A stretch of DNA of 64,000 nt from G963663735 sp963663735 (GCA_963663735.2 CAXXHN010000001.1:1178001-1242000); one strand, 5' to 3'; counted from the first letter of the stretch, positions 52,762 through 62,370 are shown. A program made the numbers and translations. Notes: a model not told the origin generated them from the sequence alone.

Positions 52762-54540
52762 TCAGAAACCGTTCCAGATAAAACCCACCCTGAACCATCG
52801 TCCCGGCATTTCAATTCCCAGCAACTCCTGGTAGCCTGTATTGAGGAGATTAGTAACCTCGGCAAAAACGCTGGTTTTATTAAAGTTGCGGACCATACGG
52901 GCATCCACAATCCAATAATCCCTTCCATCATTTCTTTTCTTGTAATCAACACGCTGTGAGAAAGAGAGGTCCAGGGGAAGAGCAAAACTGGAGACACCGG
53001 TCAGGGAGTGCCGAGGGTAATCAAAAACGTATTTTGACAGCCAGTTGAACTCATCCGCCACAAGGTTCAGGTAACTGTATTGAACCTGAACAAGAGTGCC
53101 CGCGCCAATCGGCCTTTCCAGACTGATTTCTCCCCCCCTGGCCTCAAGCTTCCTGATATTAACGCTTTGCCATTTCTCTTCGGCTGAGCTGCGGGTCCAG
53201 TCAATTACATCATCCTCCCAACGATAAAAAACATTTCCTCTCAGGAGCCAGGAAGCGGTGGGAAACCAGTCAATCCCCGCCTCTGTTTCCCATGATCTTT
53301 CAGGCTGAAGTGACCCTCCGGCCTGGTGGTTTGGATCTGCGTAATATAACTCGGTAAAAGTAGGAATGCGAAAGGCATGTCCAGCCGATACCCTAAATCG
53401 CAAGACTTGATGAACCCAAACTCCAGCGCTTATGGCCGGGCTTAAGGAATTCCCGGAAGATGGGATATGATCCCAGCGTAGTCCGGCAGTCAGAGAAGAA
53501 TTTTTGCTGGGCAGATACTGCATCTGGGCAAAAAGGCCTGATCGAAAAAACTGATGGTTCCCGAGGCTGCCTGACCTGATCCAGTCCCCCCCTAATTCGC
53601 TCCCGAGAATCAGGTTCATGTCCTCTGAAAAAGTCCGGGTTGCGGCAATTTTGCCTCCGACTGCGTGGGTTCGGTGGCTATTCTCAAAAAATCCGGGTCG
53701 CCGAATGTCCCACAAAAAACGATCTCCGTGAGTCCTGTAAAAAGTCTGGAATGAAAGATTCATCGGCCCGGAATTATCAGTTTTATGCCTGAGGGAAACC
53801 AGGGTACTGTTAGTCCACTCCCTGGAAGGAGAGGGCCCATAAAACTGATTCGCTCCAAAGGCCTTGTCAACGTGGGAAAAATTAAGCGTTGTGTCCTCTT
53901 TGAAGGAGGTCTGGGAACTTATTCCAATTGTGCGGAGATCTCGATCGAACATGAACCCGGATGACCGGGTTCCCCATAAACTGAGTGATTGGCTGGTATC
54001 TTCTCCCTTTAACCCGAGCGTAACGGATCCATCCAACAAGCCATGCTGACCGGCAGAAAGGCTGACGCGGGATGAGTTTTCCCCATTCCGGGTGATGATG
54101 TTAATGGTTCCGCCCACCGCATCAGCGCCATGAACCGAGGAACTCGGACCATGCAGGACTTCTATCCGTTCAATATCTGAAACAGCTATAGGGAGATCAA
54201 AGTTATGGTGCCCGGTCTGGCTGTCATTCATTCTGACCCCATTAACCAGAACAAGGATACGTCCAAACCCTGCTCCCCTGATTGAGATGTCACTCTGTAC
54301 TCCGAAGGGACTTCGTGATTTCACCTCCACACTTGCAATGTAACGAAGCAGGTCGTTTACCGAAGCCGCCGGTATCCGATCAATCTGGTCCCGGTTCAAT
54401 ATTGTCACTGTACGTGACAAGATTTCAAAGTCCACCGGAGTTTGATCAGCACTTACCACCACTGATTCATTGAGATCAGATTGGGCATATCCCTGAAAAA
54501 TAATCCATATAAAGGTAAGGCCGCATATAAATTGACGCAT
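52762..54540 (-). CDS. TonB-dependent outer-membrane receptor (BtuB-like)
   Basis: 592 residues with a signal peptide (to about GYAQS). A TonB-box-like stretch (ESVVVSA) is followed by the plug domain (about 25-150: IPAASVNDLLRYIASVEV, SIRGAGFGRILVLVNGVRMN, VHGADAVGGTINIITRNG) and a 22-strand barrel, ending in an aromatic residue (GFIWNGF). It imports a scarce ligand; the plug resembles BtuB-type vitamin receptors but the ligand is unknown. No cobalamin or TPP riboswitch fits in the 90 bp upstream. It shows the cell has an outer membrane. Confidence 0.9.
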   Translation of the reverse strand: MRQFICGLTFIWIIFQGYAQSDLNESVVVSADQTPVDFEILSRTVTILNRDQIDRIPAASVNDLLRYIASVEVKSRSPFGVQSDISIRGAGFGRILVLVNGVRMNDSQTGHHNFDLPIAVSDIERIEVLHGPSSSVHGADAVGGTINIITRNGENSSRVSLSAGQHGLLDGSVTLGLKGEDTSQSLSLWGTRSSGFMFDRDLRTIGISSQTSFKEDTTLNFSHVDKAFGANQFYGPSPSREWTNSTLVSLRHKTDNSGPMNLSFQTFYRTHGDRFLWDIRRPGFFENSHRTHAVGGKIAATRTFSEDMNLILGSELGGDWIRSGSLGNHQFFRSGLFAQMQYLPSKNSSLTAGLRWDHIPSSGNSLSPAISAGVWVHQVLRFRVSAGHAFRIPTFTELYYADPNHQAGGSLQPERSWETEAGIDWFPTASWLLRGNVFYRWEDDVIDWTRSSAEEKWQSVNIRKLEARGGEISLERPIGAGTLVQVQYSYLNLVADEFNWLSKYVFDYPRHSLTGVSSFALPLDLSFSQRVDYKKRNDGRDYWIVDARMVRNFNKTSVFAEVTNLLNTGYQELLGIEMPGRWFRVGFIWNGF

Positions 54541-54570
54541 TATCTCAGAAGAGAGTTTAACCTAAAAAAA

Positions 54571-54600
54571 GCCCCGGTACTGAATTCTCAGTACCGGGGC
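54571..54600 (-). terminator. Terminator after the PFOR gene
   Basis: A 13-bp perfect stem (GCCCCGGTACTGA / TCAGTACCGGGGC, loop ATTC), followed on the minus strand by seven T. It lies 32 bp after the PFOR stop and separates it from the TonB receptor gene. T residues also flank the plus side. Confidence 0.9.
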
Positions 54601-54632
54601 TTTTCGATATCCAATTAACCAGGTATTAATTA

Positions 54633-56876
54633 TTAGTTAAATGGTTCCGCTCTGGCGACCAACTTATCAAGGTTCTTTTCCTTTTTATTGATCGGTTCTC
54701 CCGGATGGATGGATCCTGAGGGACAACGTTCAGCCGCAACTACCAGATCCTTGAATGATCCATTCTTGGGATCTGTAATAATCGCTTTTCCTGAATCGCC
54801 GTAAACGAACAGCTTGGAATTGACTTTGAGACAATCACCACATGCTGTACAGGTATCCTCCTCAATCCAGGGAGCCATGCCAGGTTCTCCATCTTCTTCT
54901 GAAGAAACCTCTGGAGCCGGGGCTGCAGGGGCTGGAGCTGGCGCGGCCTTAACCACGGGAGAAGACACCGGTGCCGCAGGAACCGCAGCAACCGAATTTA
55001 CAAAGCTGTCCAGATTGGAGCCCTGGCCCATCAGAGCTTCGGCCATCCTACGGGCAACTTCCTGCGGATAAGACTGCTTCAGATTTTCTATCTGTGCCTC
55101 ATGTTCGCCCCTGATTGCATCTATTTTTGCCTCGAACTCAGCCTCTTTTTCATCGGAGACCTTGTCTCTTACTTCTTCAGAAATCAAGTCACCGGAGATT
55201 TCCCGGAGTTCGTTCCAGAAATCCAGTCTTTCTTTACCGAGTTCAACCATTTCCTCTGAAACCAGGTAGCGTACCAGCTGGCTATCAGCTGCCAACACAT
55301 AAATGAATGCCGCTTTACCCTTGGATTCCTCCTTGGAAAGCCTGAGGAATTCGTGATACGGAACAAGTTCGGCATCCTGTGTCCCTCTGACCTTCTGGAA
55401 ATGCTTGGCAAAACGAGCTTCAGTGGCAGCCCAGTCAGCAATTGTCATAGGCAGTTCCATGACCTGGTCCTTGCCATTCTCATCCTTGTACTTAAGCTCA
55501 TAGGTCGGCCAATCCTGATCAATTTCAGGGTTTCCGTCCAGGTTAAGCCTTTCACCCATGCTGGAACCAGCATCAGGATCATAAATCATGTACGGAACAG
55601 CCCGGCTTTCCAGGGCCAGTTTGGCACTCCTCTGGGAGGCGTCATCAGGAATCCCATGTTCAGTTTGGCAAGGTGCATAAATATTGAATATTGCCGGCCT
55701 TCTTGATGCCAGCCCTTTCAATATGCCTGCCATGAGGTGGCTCGGATTAGCCTGTGAGGACTGCAGTACATAAGAAGTCCTGTGAGCCAGGGAAATCAAT
55801 GCCAGTTCCTTCCTGGCCTCGGTTTTTCCGTGCTGGGCTTTTCCATAATAGGACATATCAGAAACCTGCCCGGTGAAACCGCTGGTACAGGCCTGACCTC
55901 CGGTGTTTGAATAAACCTGGGTATCCAGGATCACAACACGGAGCGGTTTGCCTGAAGCCATAAGCCTCGAAAGGTTCTGGAATCCGATGTCATACATAGC
56001 TCCGTCTCCACCCATTGCCACTATTGGCGGACAGAGAAGGAATTCATCATCAGTAAACTGATTGTAATCAAACGAGTAGAAAAACTCATCATGTACCTGA
56101 GGATTATAGGCATCGTTAACTTCCAGGTCAGCCCGTCGGACCAAAGCAAAGTTATCCGCCATTTTCCGCATATGTCCTTCAAAGATGCCTATGGCAATTG
56201 ACGGAGCATCCTGGAACAAGTGATTGACCCAGGGGAACGGGTAGGGGTTGTAAGGATAAGTACTCGCCCAAACAGAAGAGCAACCGGTTGAATTGGCCAT
56301 ACCAAGGCGGGCACGTCCCACACCGCTGGGCCCTGATTTATACCTCCAGCTCAGGTCCTTAAGATCGGCCAGAAGCTTGGTGAGTTTGCTCAGGCGGGCA
56401 CCATTTTCCTTGTCCAGCGAAACATCAACTTTTTCGCCTTCTTTGACACCGGTGAGGTCTACATCAGCGGCTAAAAGCAACCGGGCTTTTGAATCGACCT
56501 GTTTAATCAATTCATCCAGTTTTTCCATAAATGCTGCCACATGAGGCTGAAGTGAAGCCTCAATAGCAGACATTAACAGCCTGGTTGAGGTTTTTTCTCC
56601 ACAACCCATGCAGGCTCCGTCACCGCCAACCATCATGGCGTAATTATCTTTCTTCAGCAGAATCGTACTCAGGACACCGATTCCCTCATGGATATCCCGA
56701 ATCTGGATGAACCGTTCCGGCGTATCAGGAAGCTGTTTCCAGAAATCCCAGTTTGTCTTAAGGGACTTCACGGTTTCCTCTTCCTGGGTGACCGGTTTAA
56801 GGGCATCGTCATTACAGGCATCAACACAAAGGTTACACCCCTTACAGGCGTAAGGATTGATGGTAACGGCCAGCAA
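54633..56876 (-). CDS. nifJ: Pyruvate:ferredoxin oxidoreductase, C-terminal part (frameshifted), with tethered ferredoxin domain
   Basis: This frame continues the PFOR after a break near 56917; its first usable initiator is only a TTG inside the second cluster motif region, so it is not an independent gene start. It contains the second ferredoxin cluster (CKGCNLCVDACNDDALKP), the cluster-bearing CMGCGEKT stretch and TPP domain (GWAMGGDGAMYDIGFQN-type: AMGGDGAMYDIGFQNLSR, LDTQVYSNTGGQ), a helical extension, a Pro/Ala-rich linker (about residues 640-665) and an extra [4Fe-4S] ferredoxin module (CTACGDC ... RCPSG). The tail is absent from standard PFOR of about 1170-1200 residues. It would pass electrons from pyruvate to acceptors. 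Confidence 0.85.
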   Translation of the reverse strand: MLAVTINPYACKGCNLCVDACNDDALKPVTQEEETVKSLKTNWDFWKQLPDTPERFIQIRDIHEGIGVLSTILLKKDNYAMMVGGDGACMGCGEKTSTRLLMSAIEASLQPHVAAFMEKLDELIKQVDSKARLLLAADVDLTGVKEGEKVDVSLDKENGARLSKLTKLLADLKDLSWRYKSGPSGVGRARLGMANSTGCSSVWASTYPYNPYPFPWVNHLFQDAPSIAIGIFEGHMRKMADNFALVRRADLEVNDAYNPQVHDEFFYSFDYNQFTDDEFLLCPPIVAMGGDGAMYDIGFQNLSRLMASGKPLRVVILDTQVYSNTGGQACTSGFTGQVSDMSYYGKAQHGKTEARKELALISLAHRTSYVLQSSQANPSHLMAGILKGLASRRPAIFNIYAPCQTEHGIPDDASQRSAKLALESRAVPYMIYDPDAGSSMGERLNLDGNPEIDQDWPTYELKYKDENGKDQVMELPMTIADWAATEARFAKHFQKVRGTQDAELVPYHEFLRLSKEESKGKAAFIYVLAADSQLVRYLVSEEMVELGKERLDFWNELREISGDLISEEVRDKVSDEKEAEFEAKIDAIRGEHEAQIENLKQSYPQEVARRMAEALMGQGSNLDSFVNSVAAVPAAPVSSPVVKAAPAPAPAAPAPEVSSEEDGEPGMAPWIEEDTCTACGDCLKVNSKLFVYGDSGKAIITDPKNGSFKDLVVAAERCPSGSIHPGEPINKKEKNLDKLVARAEPFN

Positions 56877-59584
56877 TCCTCCGGTACCCTTGCCCTTTTT
56901 CTCAGGGACATCAAAGAAGGAAGGGTTTTGGCAACCTTGAATTCCCGGATGATTCCCATAACCATATCGAATTCCGCATCAAGAACAGCCTGGTTCCCTG
57001 ATTTGCCCATTTCCTTCTTCACATTTTTGTATGCAAGGGCCAGGACATCAGCAAAAACGGCATCCGGAACCGAATCCAGCAGGCTGCGGCTTTCAGCAGC
57101 AAGGGTTTCCACCAGGGCTGGAAGTTCGGTGAGAGGCCTATCTGCTCCCGCACTCTTGATGGCGGTATCAAGCAGTTTATCGAATTCAATAACCAGGCCT
57201 GGAATCGCGGAATCCGGACACTGTGTCCAACAGTTTCCGCATCCAGTACATTTCTGGGGATTCCATTCCGGCACTTCAAACCTAATGTCGGTCATGTCGC
57301 GGAAAACACCGGTAGCCGCAGGAATCGCGCTCAGCGCGGAAAACGGATCTGCAATCGGTTCCTGTCCGTTACGATACAAGTCATAAACCTGGTCAAAGAA
57401 CCTTTGCCTGTCAGCAATACCAGGAGTCATGCCTTCCGGAGAAAGTCCGGTTACTGTTTTATCTATGGCAACCAGTTCTGACTGCTGTTGTTCCAGTTTC
57501 TTGAAATCAAGTTCCTTAACTTCATCATAGCCGCGGGTAATTACCCGAACGTTACTCTCGACAACCTTGGCTCCCTTGCGCAGGAATTTCTTATTGAGCT
57601 GTTTTGTAATAGCTTCAAACAGGGGTTCTCTTGTAAGATTTTCCCTGGCCATTAATGGGGAGACCGCAAAGAAAGCACCCTGGAAAGCGGCGCCCTGCAT
57701 GCGGAACTGGAGTTCAGTAGTAGGAGCTTCACTCTTGGCAATAGCAAATGCGTCTATGTAATAAACCCTGAGTTCTTTTTCCTTGATTGTTTTCTTGGCC
57801 CATTCAGGAAGGCTGGCCCAAAGCTCATTCTCCCCGAGTGTGGTCTGAATTATAAAAACACCATTTTTTGTCAATCCGGATAAAGGATTGGAATGACGGA
57901 AAACATTAGGATCAGGAGACAGGACCACGTCTACAAACTTAAGGTCACAATTCATCCTGATGTTTTCGCGTGAGAGCGAAGCATAGAATGTTGTCGGCTG
58001 ACCCTTTTTCTCTGATCCATATTTGGGATTGGCCTTAACCTTCATACCAAGAAGATCGGATATGGTCATGGCCATATTCTTTCCGGTAGTGATGGCACCC
58101 CATCCGCCTACAGAGTGAATACGGATAGACATGGTGTCTTTCGGGAGAAGATTGCTGTTCTCAACCGGCTCAAGGGCCAGTCCCTTAACTTCTGGATAAC
58201 CGGAAGTAATCTCGTCCTGGAGTTCTCCAAGTTTGTTGATTGGATTATCCCTTATGAAATCAATTCCAAGGTAGAAAAATCTGCGGCCTTTTCCGCTGGT
58301 CATGTTATTTACAGCGGCAACATAATCTCCAGCCTGGGTGTCCCTGCTTCCGAGTCCGAAACACCCGGAATAGAAGTCAGGAGCTTCATCGTATCCGTAG
58401 GAATCAACGCCGGGATAGGGGACGCTTCCGTTCGCGGCCCGGTGGTTCTCCTGGGCTTTCTGGACAGCTCCGCGGACTTCCCGGAGCAACGGAGCATCAC
58501 CAGCCAATGGCTGATCAACCCTTTCCAGTACGGTAGCGGCTTTTTTGCCGCGAAGCATCCTGGATACCAGATCACTGGGGAAAGGACGAAACATGGTCAC
58601 ATTAAGAACGCCAATTTTAATGCCGGTGGTCTCTCTCAGGTAATCACAGACAGCTTCCAGGTTCCACACAACAGAACCCTGGCCGATAACAACATATTCA
58701 GCGTCTTCCAGCCTGTATCCTGTAGCACGAGAATATCTTCTCCCGGTAAGCTTGTAAAATTCATCAAAAGCTATGTCCGTCAGTTCCTGGATATGATCAA
58801 AAAAGAAAGGTCTCTGGGAGGCAACTCCCTGAGCATATGAATCCTGGTTCTGAACAGTACCAAGCATGGCAGGATAATCCAGGTCGAAAAGTTCAGGGAC
58901 GCGGCGCCTGGTTTCTCCAAAGATTAGTTTCTGAGCCGGAGTAGGGCATTCAATTATGTCTGATGGGTCACCCAGGTATTCTTTAACCAGTTCCAATTCA
59001 GGCAGGACCAGTGACTCAATTACGTGGCTGGTCAGGAAGCCATCCTGGGCGCAGATGCCGGGATTTAGTGATAATTCGGCAATCCTGTGAGTAATCAGGT
59101 TTAGATCCGCTACTTCCTGTACATTCTTTCCAAACAACTGGAAAAACCCCGTATCATCAACTGAATGATAATCGTCATGTCCACAATGAATGTTTAATGA
59201 ATGCTTGGTAATGGCTCTACATGCAATATTCAGCACATATGTCAGCCTTTTACCGACTGCGGCATAAAGTGATTCATGCATATAGGCAATGCCCTGGCCC
59301 GCTGAAAAATTGGAGGATCTCAGCCCGACAATGCTCATACCTGCAGTAACCGCCGCTGCAGCATGTTCGCCTTCAGGTTCAAAAAAAATCAGTTTCCTTC
59401 CAAAAACATTCGGAGCACCAGAAGCAGCTGAAGCTGCGAATCCCTCGCCCATATTAGTAGCCGGAGTTATTGGATAAACTCCGGCAGCTTCGCTGCCCGC
59501 AGATTCCATGCGTACGGCCGCTTCCGTTCCATCCATGGCCATGGGGGTGCCAGGATATTTGAAAGTGTTTGTTTCCTTTCCCAT
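56768..59584 (-). CDS. nifJ: Pyruvate:ferredoxin oxidoreductase, N-terminal part (frameshifted)
   Basis: In-frame from ATG 59584 (GGGAGTGG upstream) to about 56920; the last 50 or so codons of this frame are out-of-frame sequence. Domains: I with AGVYPITPATNMGEGFA, II (GYRLEDAEYVVIGQGS, TMFRPFPSDLV), III gamma-type (IHSVGGWGAITTGKNMA), IV, then the first cluster CTGCGNCWTQCP near residue 778. Between this and the second cluster lie about 125 residues rather than the usual short link. Adding one base near 56917 gives a single frame of 1650 residues (54633-59584). It oxidises pyruvate with CoA to acetyl-CoA, CO2 and reduced ferredoxin. The break is probably a sequencing or real single-base deletion. 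Confidence 0.88.
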   Translation of the reverse strand: MGKETNTFKYPGTPMAMDGTEAAVRMESAGSEAAGVYPITPATNMGEGFAASAASGAPNVFGRKLIFFEPEGEHAAAAVTAGMSIVGLRSSNFSAGQGIAYMHESLYAAVGKRLTYVLNIACRAITKHSLNIHCGHDDYHSVDDTGFFQLFGKNVQEVADLNLITHRIAELSLNPGICAQDGFLTSHVIESLVLPELELVKEYLGDPSDIIECPTPAQKLIFGETRRRVPELFDLDYPAMLGTVQNQDSYAQGVASQRPFFFDHIQELTDIAFDEFYKLTGRRYSRATGYRLEDAEYVVIGQGSVVWNLEAVCDYLRETTGIKIGVLNVTMFRPFPSDLVSRMLRGKKAATVLERVDQPLAGDAPLLREVRGAVQKAQENHRAANGSVPYPGVDSYGYDEAPDFYSGCFGLGSRDTQAGDYVAAVNNMTSGKGRRFFYLGIDFIRDNPINKLGELQDEITSGYPEVKGLALEPVENSNLLPKDTMSIRIHSVGGWGAITTGKNMAMTISDLLGMKVKANPKYGSEKKGQPTTFYASLSRENIRMNCDLKFVDVVLSPDPNVFRHSNPLSGLTKNGVFIIQTTLGENELWASLPEWAKKTIKEKELRVYYIDAFAIAKSEAPTTELQFRMQGAAFQGAFFAVSPLMARENLTREPLFEAITKQLNKKFLRKGAKVVESNVRVITRGYDEVKELDFKKLEQQQSELVAIDKTVTGLSPEGMTPGIADRQRFFDQVYDLYRNGQEPIADPFSALSAIPAATGVFRDMTDIRFEVPEWNPQKCTGCGNCWTQCPDSAIPGLVIEFDKLLDTAIKSAGADRPLTELPALVETLAAESRSLLDSVPDAVFADVLALAYKNVKKEMGKSGNQAVLDAEFDMVMGIIREFKVAKTLPSLMSLRKRARVPEDCWPLPSILTPVRGVTFVLMPVMTMPLNRSPRKRKP

Positions 59585-59774
59585 TAATTTCCACTCCCTT
59601 CGAGTTTAAATAAAAATATAGGAGAATGTTTAGATTTCACCTAATTAACTTGATGCTTTTAATGAAAATCCCGGAAGGATTCCTCCAGGGTTCTGCAGCT
59701 ATTACGATAACCTAGAAACAGCTTAAATTATAACATTTTCTGGCTGCGAGAGACTACAAACACTCCCCCGGAAC

Positions 59775-60608
59775 CTAACTCGGAGATAACGCCACCTTTC
59801 CAGCCAAGGCTAGCAGCAGTTTCAGCATCCCGGGACTGCTCCGCTCAGCTGTGTCTATTACAGCAGAATGATCTATACTGCCAGCCTTCATTCCAGCTCC
59901 ATAATTTGTAAAACAGGACAATGCCAGTACCTTTCTACCCAGATTCCGCAGGGCGATAACCTCAGGAACTGTGGACATTCCGACAGCATCAGCATTCATC
60001 TTTCTCAAGAATTCGATTTCCTCCGGAGTTTCATAGGATGGTCCGGGAACTGCGAGATATACCCCTTCGCTTAGCCGCATGCCGAGATTTTCGGCCTGCT
60101 CCAGGGCCAGGGCTCTCAAGTCCGGATCGTAGGCATCTGACATGTCGGTAAAATCCTGCCCGGTACTGGAAAGTCCGGGCCAGGGCAGGGGATTTGGCAT
60201 GAAAAAACCTATATGGTCCCTGATCAGCATTAATTCTCCTGGATGGTATTCTTCACGCAGTGCCGCGGCGGCATTTGTCAGGAAAAAATATTCTACCCCC
60301 CATTCAGACAGGGTTCGTACCGGAATAACAACCTCCTGTGCTGAAAGGCCTTCATATAAATGATACCTCCCATGCACAAAACACACAGGCTCCGGGCAGT
60401 GCAGGACCCGAACCACCCTCTCGTGGCCCGAGAGATCCAGCGCAGGAAAATTGGGAATCTCCTTGAAACGGGCTTCAGCCAGGACCGGAAAATCAGTTTT
60501 GGTGCCTCCGAGTCCGGTACCCAATATCAATGCTATTTTGGGGGCAGGCCCGAAAAGGTCGCGCAGAAACCCTGCATTTTCTCTGATCTTTTCCGAATAA
60601 TCTTTCAT
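59775..60608 (-). CDS. punA: Purine-nucleoside phosphorylase
   Basis: 277 residues of the trimeric PNP family: ALILGTGLGG (phosphate loop), FVHGRYHLYEG, FLTNAAAALREEYHPGELMLI, VPGPSYETPEEIEFLR, ADAVGMSTVPEVIALR and the base-recognition stretch FTNYGAGMK. It splits purine (deoxy)ribonucleosides with phosphate to base and (deoxy)ribose 1-phosphate. The CNT transporter gene lies 72 bp upstream on the same strand, making an uptake-and-cleavage pair; deoC at 11.7 kb would finish deoxyribose breakdown. Confidence 0.93.
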   Translation of the reverse strand: MKDYSEKIRENAGFLRDLFGPAPKIALILGTGLGGTKTDFPVLAEARFKEIPNFPALDLSGHERVVRVLHCPEPVCFVHGRYHLYEGLSAQEVVIPVRTLSEWGVEYFFLTNAAAALREEYHPGELMLIRDHIGFFMPNPLPWPGLSSTGQDFTDMSDAYDPDLRALALEQAENLGMRLSEGVYLAVPGPSYETPEEIEFLRKMNADAVGMSTVPEVIALRNLGRKVLALSCFTNYGAGMKAGSIDHSAVIDTAERSSPGMLKLLLALAGKVALSPS

Positions 60609-60680
60609 TTATCTGAAACTCCCAGAAGAGTCAACCGCAAAGCTTATTATCAATCTTCCTTCATTAATTTTCAATTCGGA

Positions 60681-61913
60681 TTAAGTTAGCAAACCGGCTA
60701 AAGCAGCGGTCATCATGCTGGCACAGAATCCAGCCAGCAGGGCTCTGAATCCCAGGCGGGCCAGGTCCGATCTGCGTTCCGGGGCCAAAGATCCTATACC
60801 GCCTATCTGGACTCCAACACTGGATATATTGGCAAATCCGCAAAGCGCATAAGTGGCAATCACTTCTGCCTGTGGACTGAGGGAAGACTTGATCTCAGCC
60901 AGGTCTACATAGGCTATAAACTCATTCAGAACCAGTTTCACACCCAGGAGATGCCCAACCTGAGACGCCTCAGCCCAGGGAACTCCAAGTAAAAAGGCGA
61001 AGGGGGCGAAAAGAAAACCCAGAATCATTTCGAATGTCGGAGCGAAGCCCAGCCAACCTGAAAGCCCGGTCCATCCGCACACCAGCCCCAGTATGCCGTT
61101 AAGCAGCGCAACCACAGCAATAAATGCTATCAACATAGCCGCGACATTCAGAGCCAGCTTCATCCCTTGGGAAGCCCCTCGGGACAGAGCGTCCACCACA
61201 TTCACACTGTCATCCTTTATTTCCAGTTCCACCCGGCCGGCAGTAAGCGATTTTCCGGTTTCCGGAATGAGAATCTTGGCCATGACCAGCGAAGCAGGTG
61301 CTGCCATAATACTGGCGGTTATCAGGTATTCGGGATTAATGCCGAGTGCGATATAACCTCCCAGGACTGCGCCTGAAACTGTTGCCATGCCACCGGTCAT
61401 CATGGCCATCAGTTCGGATAGGGTCATGGTCGAAATATAGGGGGCCACCAGGATGGGCGCCTCTGTCTGCCCCATGAAAACATTGGCTGCTGCTGCCAGG
61501 GATTCCGACCCGCTTACTCCCATGATCCGGGTGAGAAACCGGGCAAACAATTTAACAACCCAGGGCATGATTCTCATAAAATACAGCGCGGAAAAGATGG
61601 AAGAAAGAAAAATGACTATCGGGAGGACCCGGAAAGCAAAAATAAACTTGTTTGAATCGGCAGAATCCACAAGCCACCCGAACAGGAAATCAGATCCTTT
61701 ATCCGTGTATCCGATTATCTGGACAATGAAGCCTGAGACTGCTGCAAGTGCCTGCTGACCGAGATTCCACTTCATTACCAGGAGGGCCAATACCAACTGG
61801 ATTCCCATACCGGCCAGTACAGTTTTCCAGGAAATCGCTTTCCGATCCCTGGAAAATAAGACCCCAAAACCAATAATGAGTAAAATCCCGACCATTCCAA
61901 TCCAGCTGCTCAT
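60681..61913 (-). CDS. Concentrative nucleoside transporter (NupC/CNT family)
   Basis: 410 residues, about ten membrane helices. Family signatures include GQTEAPILVAPYI (re-entrant substrate loop), ELMAMMTGGMATVSGAVLGGY, SLSPQAEVIATYALCGFANISSVGVQIGG (second loop). It imports nucleosides with Na+ or H+. It is the first gene of an operon with the purine nucleoside phosphorylase. Confidence 0.93.
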   Translation of the reverse strand: MSSWIGMVGILLIIGFGVLFSRDRKAISWKTVLAGMGIQLVLALLVMKWNLGQQALAAVSGFIVQIIGYTDKGSDFLFGWLVDSADSNKFIFAFRVLPIVIFLSSIFSALYFMRIMPWVVKLFARFLTRIMGVSGSESLAAAANVFMGQTEAPILVAPYISTMTLSELMAMMTGGMATVSGAVLGGYIALGINPEYLITASIMAAPASLVMAKILIPETGKSLTAGRVELEIKDDSVNVVDALSRGASQGMKLALNVAAMLIAFIAVVALLNGILGLVCGWTGLSGWLGFAPTFEMILGFLFAPFAFLLGVPWAEASQVGHLLGVKLVLNEFIAYVDLAEIKSSLSPQAEVIATYALCGFANISSVGVQIGGIGSLAPERRSDLARLGFRALLAGFCASMMTAALAGLLT

Positions 61914-62052
61914 ATTGTTCTCCCTGTCGATTCCTTACCGCTGCAATGTATCTTTTGACCTATTGTAGCCTGAGCCTGGACTATTGCAAAGAGTTAAGGA
62001 GTTTCAACCATTATGGGATTGGGGAGCAGGGATTTTATCCCCCGCAAAAAAA

Positions 62053-62088
62053 AGACCCGGCTCTTCCTGGGCGGAAAAATCCGGGTCT
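62053..62088 (-). terminator. Terminator after rpsU
   Basis: Arms AGACCCGG (62053-62060) and CCGGGTCT (62081-62088). On the minus strand eight T-rich bases follow. It lies about 25 bp after the rpsU stop. The plus side also has GTTTTTC. Confidence 0.8.
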
Positions 62089-62112
62089 GTTTTTCTGAAA
62101 TAAAAAATCGAT

Positions 62113-62307
62113 CTAGGGGAACCGCACCTGTTTTTTGCGGGCTCTTTTAATAGCAAGAGCTTGTTTCAGGCGGCGCTTTTCACCGGGCTTCACAAAAAAT
62201 GCATGCTTTTTGGCCTCACGAATGATGTCCTCCTGCTGCACTTTTCTTTTGAAGCGTCTCAGTGCGCTCTCCAGAGATTCTCCATCCTGTACATATACAT
62301 TAGCCAA
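62113..62307 (-). CDS. rpsU: 30S ribosomal protein S21
   Basis: 64 residues, usual length: ANVYVQDGESLESALRRFKR, AKKHAFFVKPGEKRR and a basic tail. It starts at a TTG with GGGAGT seven bases upstream. S21 joins the 30S subunit near the mRNA 3' anti-Shine-Dalgarno region and helps initiation. It stands alone between terminators and the small membrane-protein gene. Confidence 0.95.
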   Translation of the reverse strand: MANVYVQDGESLESALRRFKRKVQQEDIIREAKKHAFFVKPGEKRRLKQALAIKRARKKQVRFP

Positions 62308-62370
62308 GGTAATACTCCCTATAATTTATTCATCTGTAAAACTGAAGTCGGAATTTTAACGGATACCCGG

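Noticed and set aside
54541..54632. Cobalamin or TPP riboswitch before the TonB receptor
   Set aside because: Only about 90 bp are available and most is the PFOR terminator; no conserved riboswitch boxes are seen.
56905..56930. Programmed -1 frameshift in the PFOR gene
   Set aside because: The overlap lacks a canonical slippery heptamer and a downstream pseudoknot I can see; CTTTGA nearby is in the third, unused frame. A one-base deletion is simpler.
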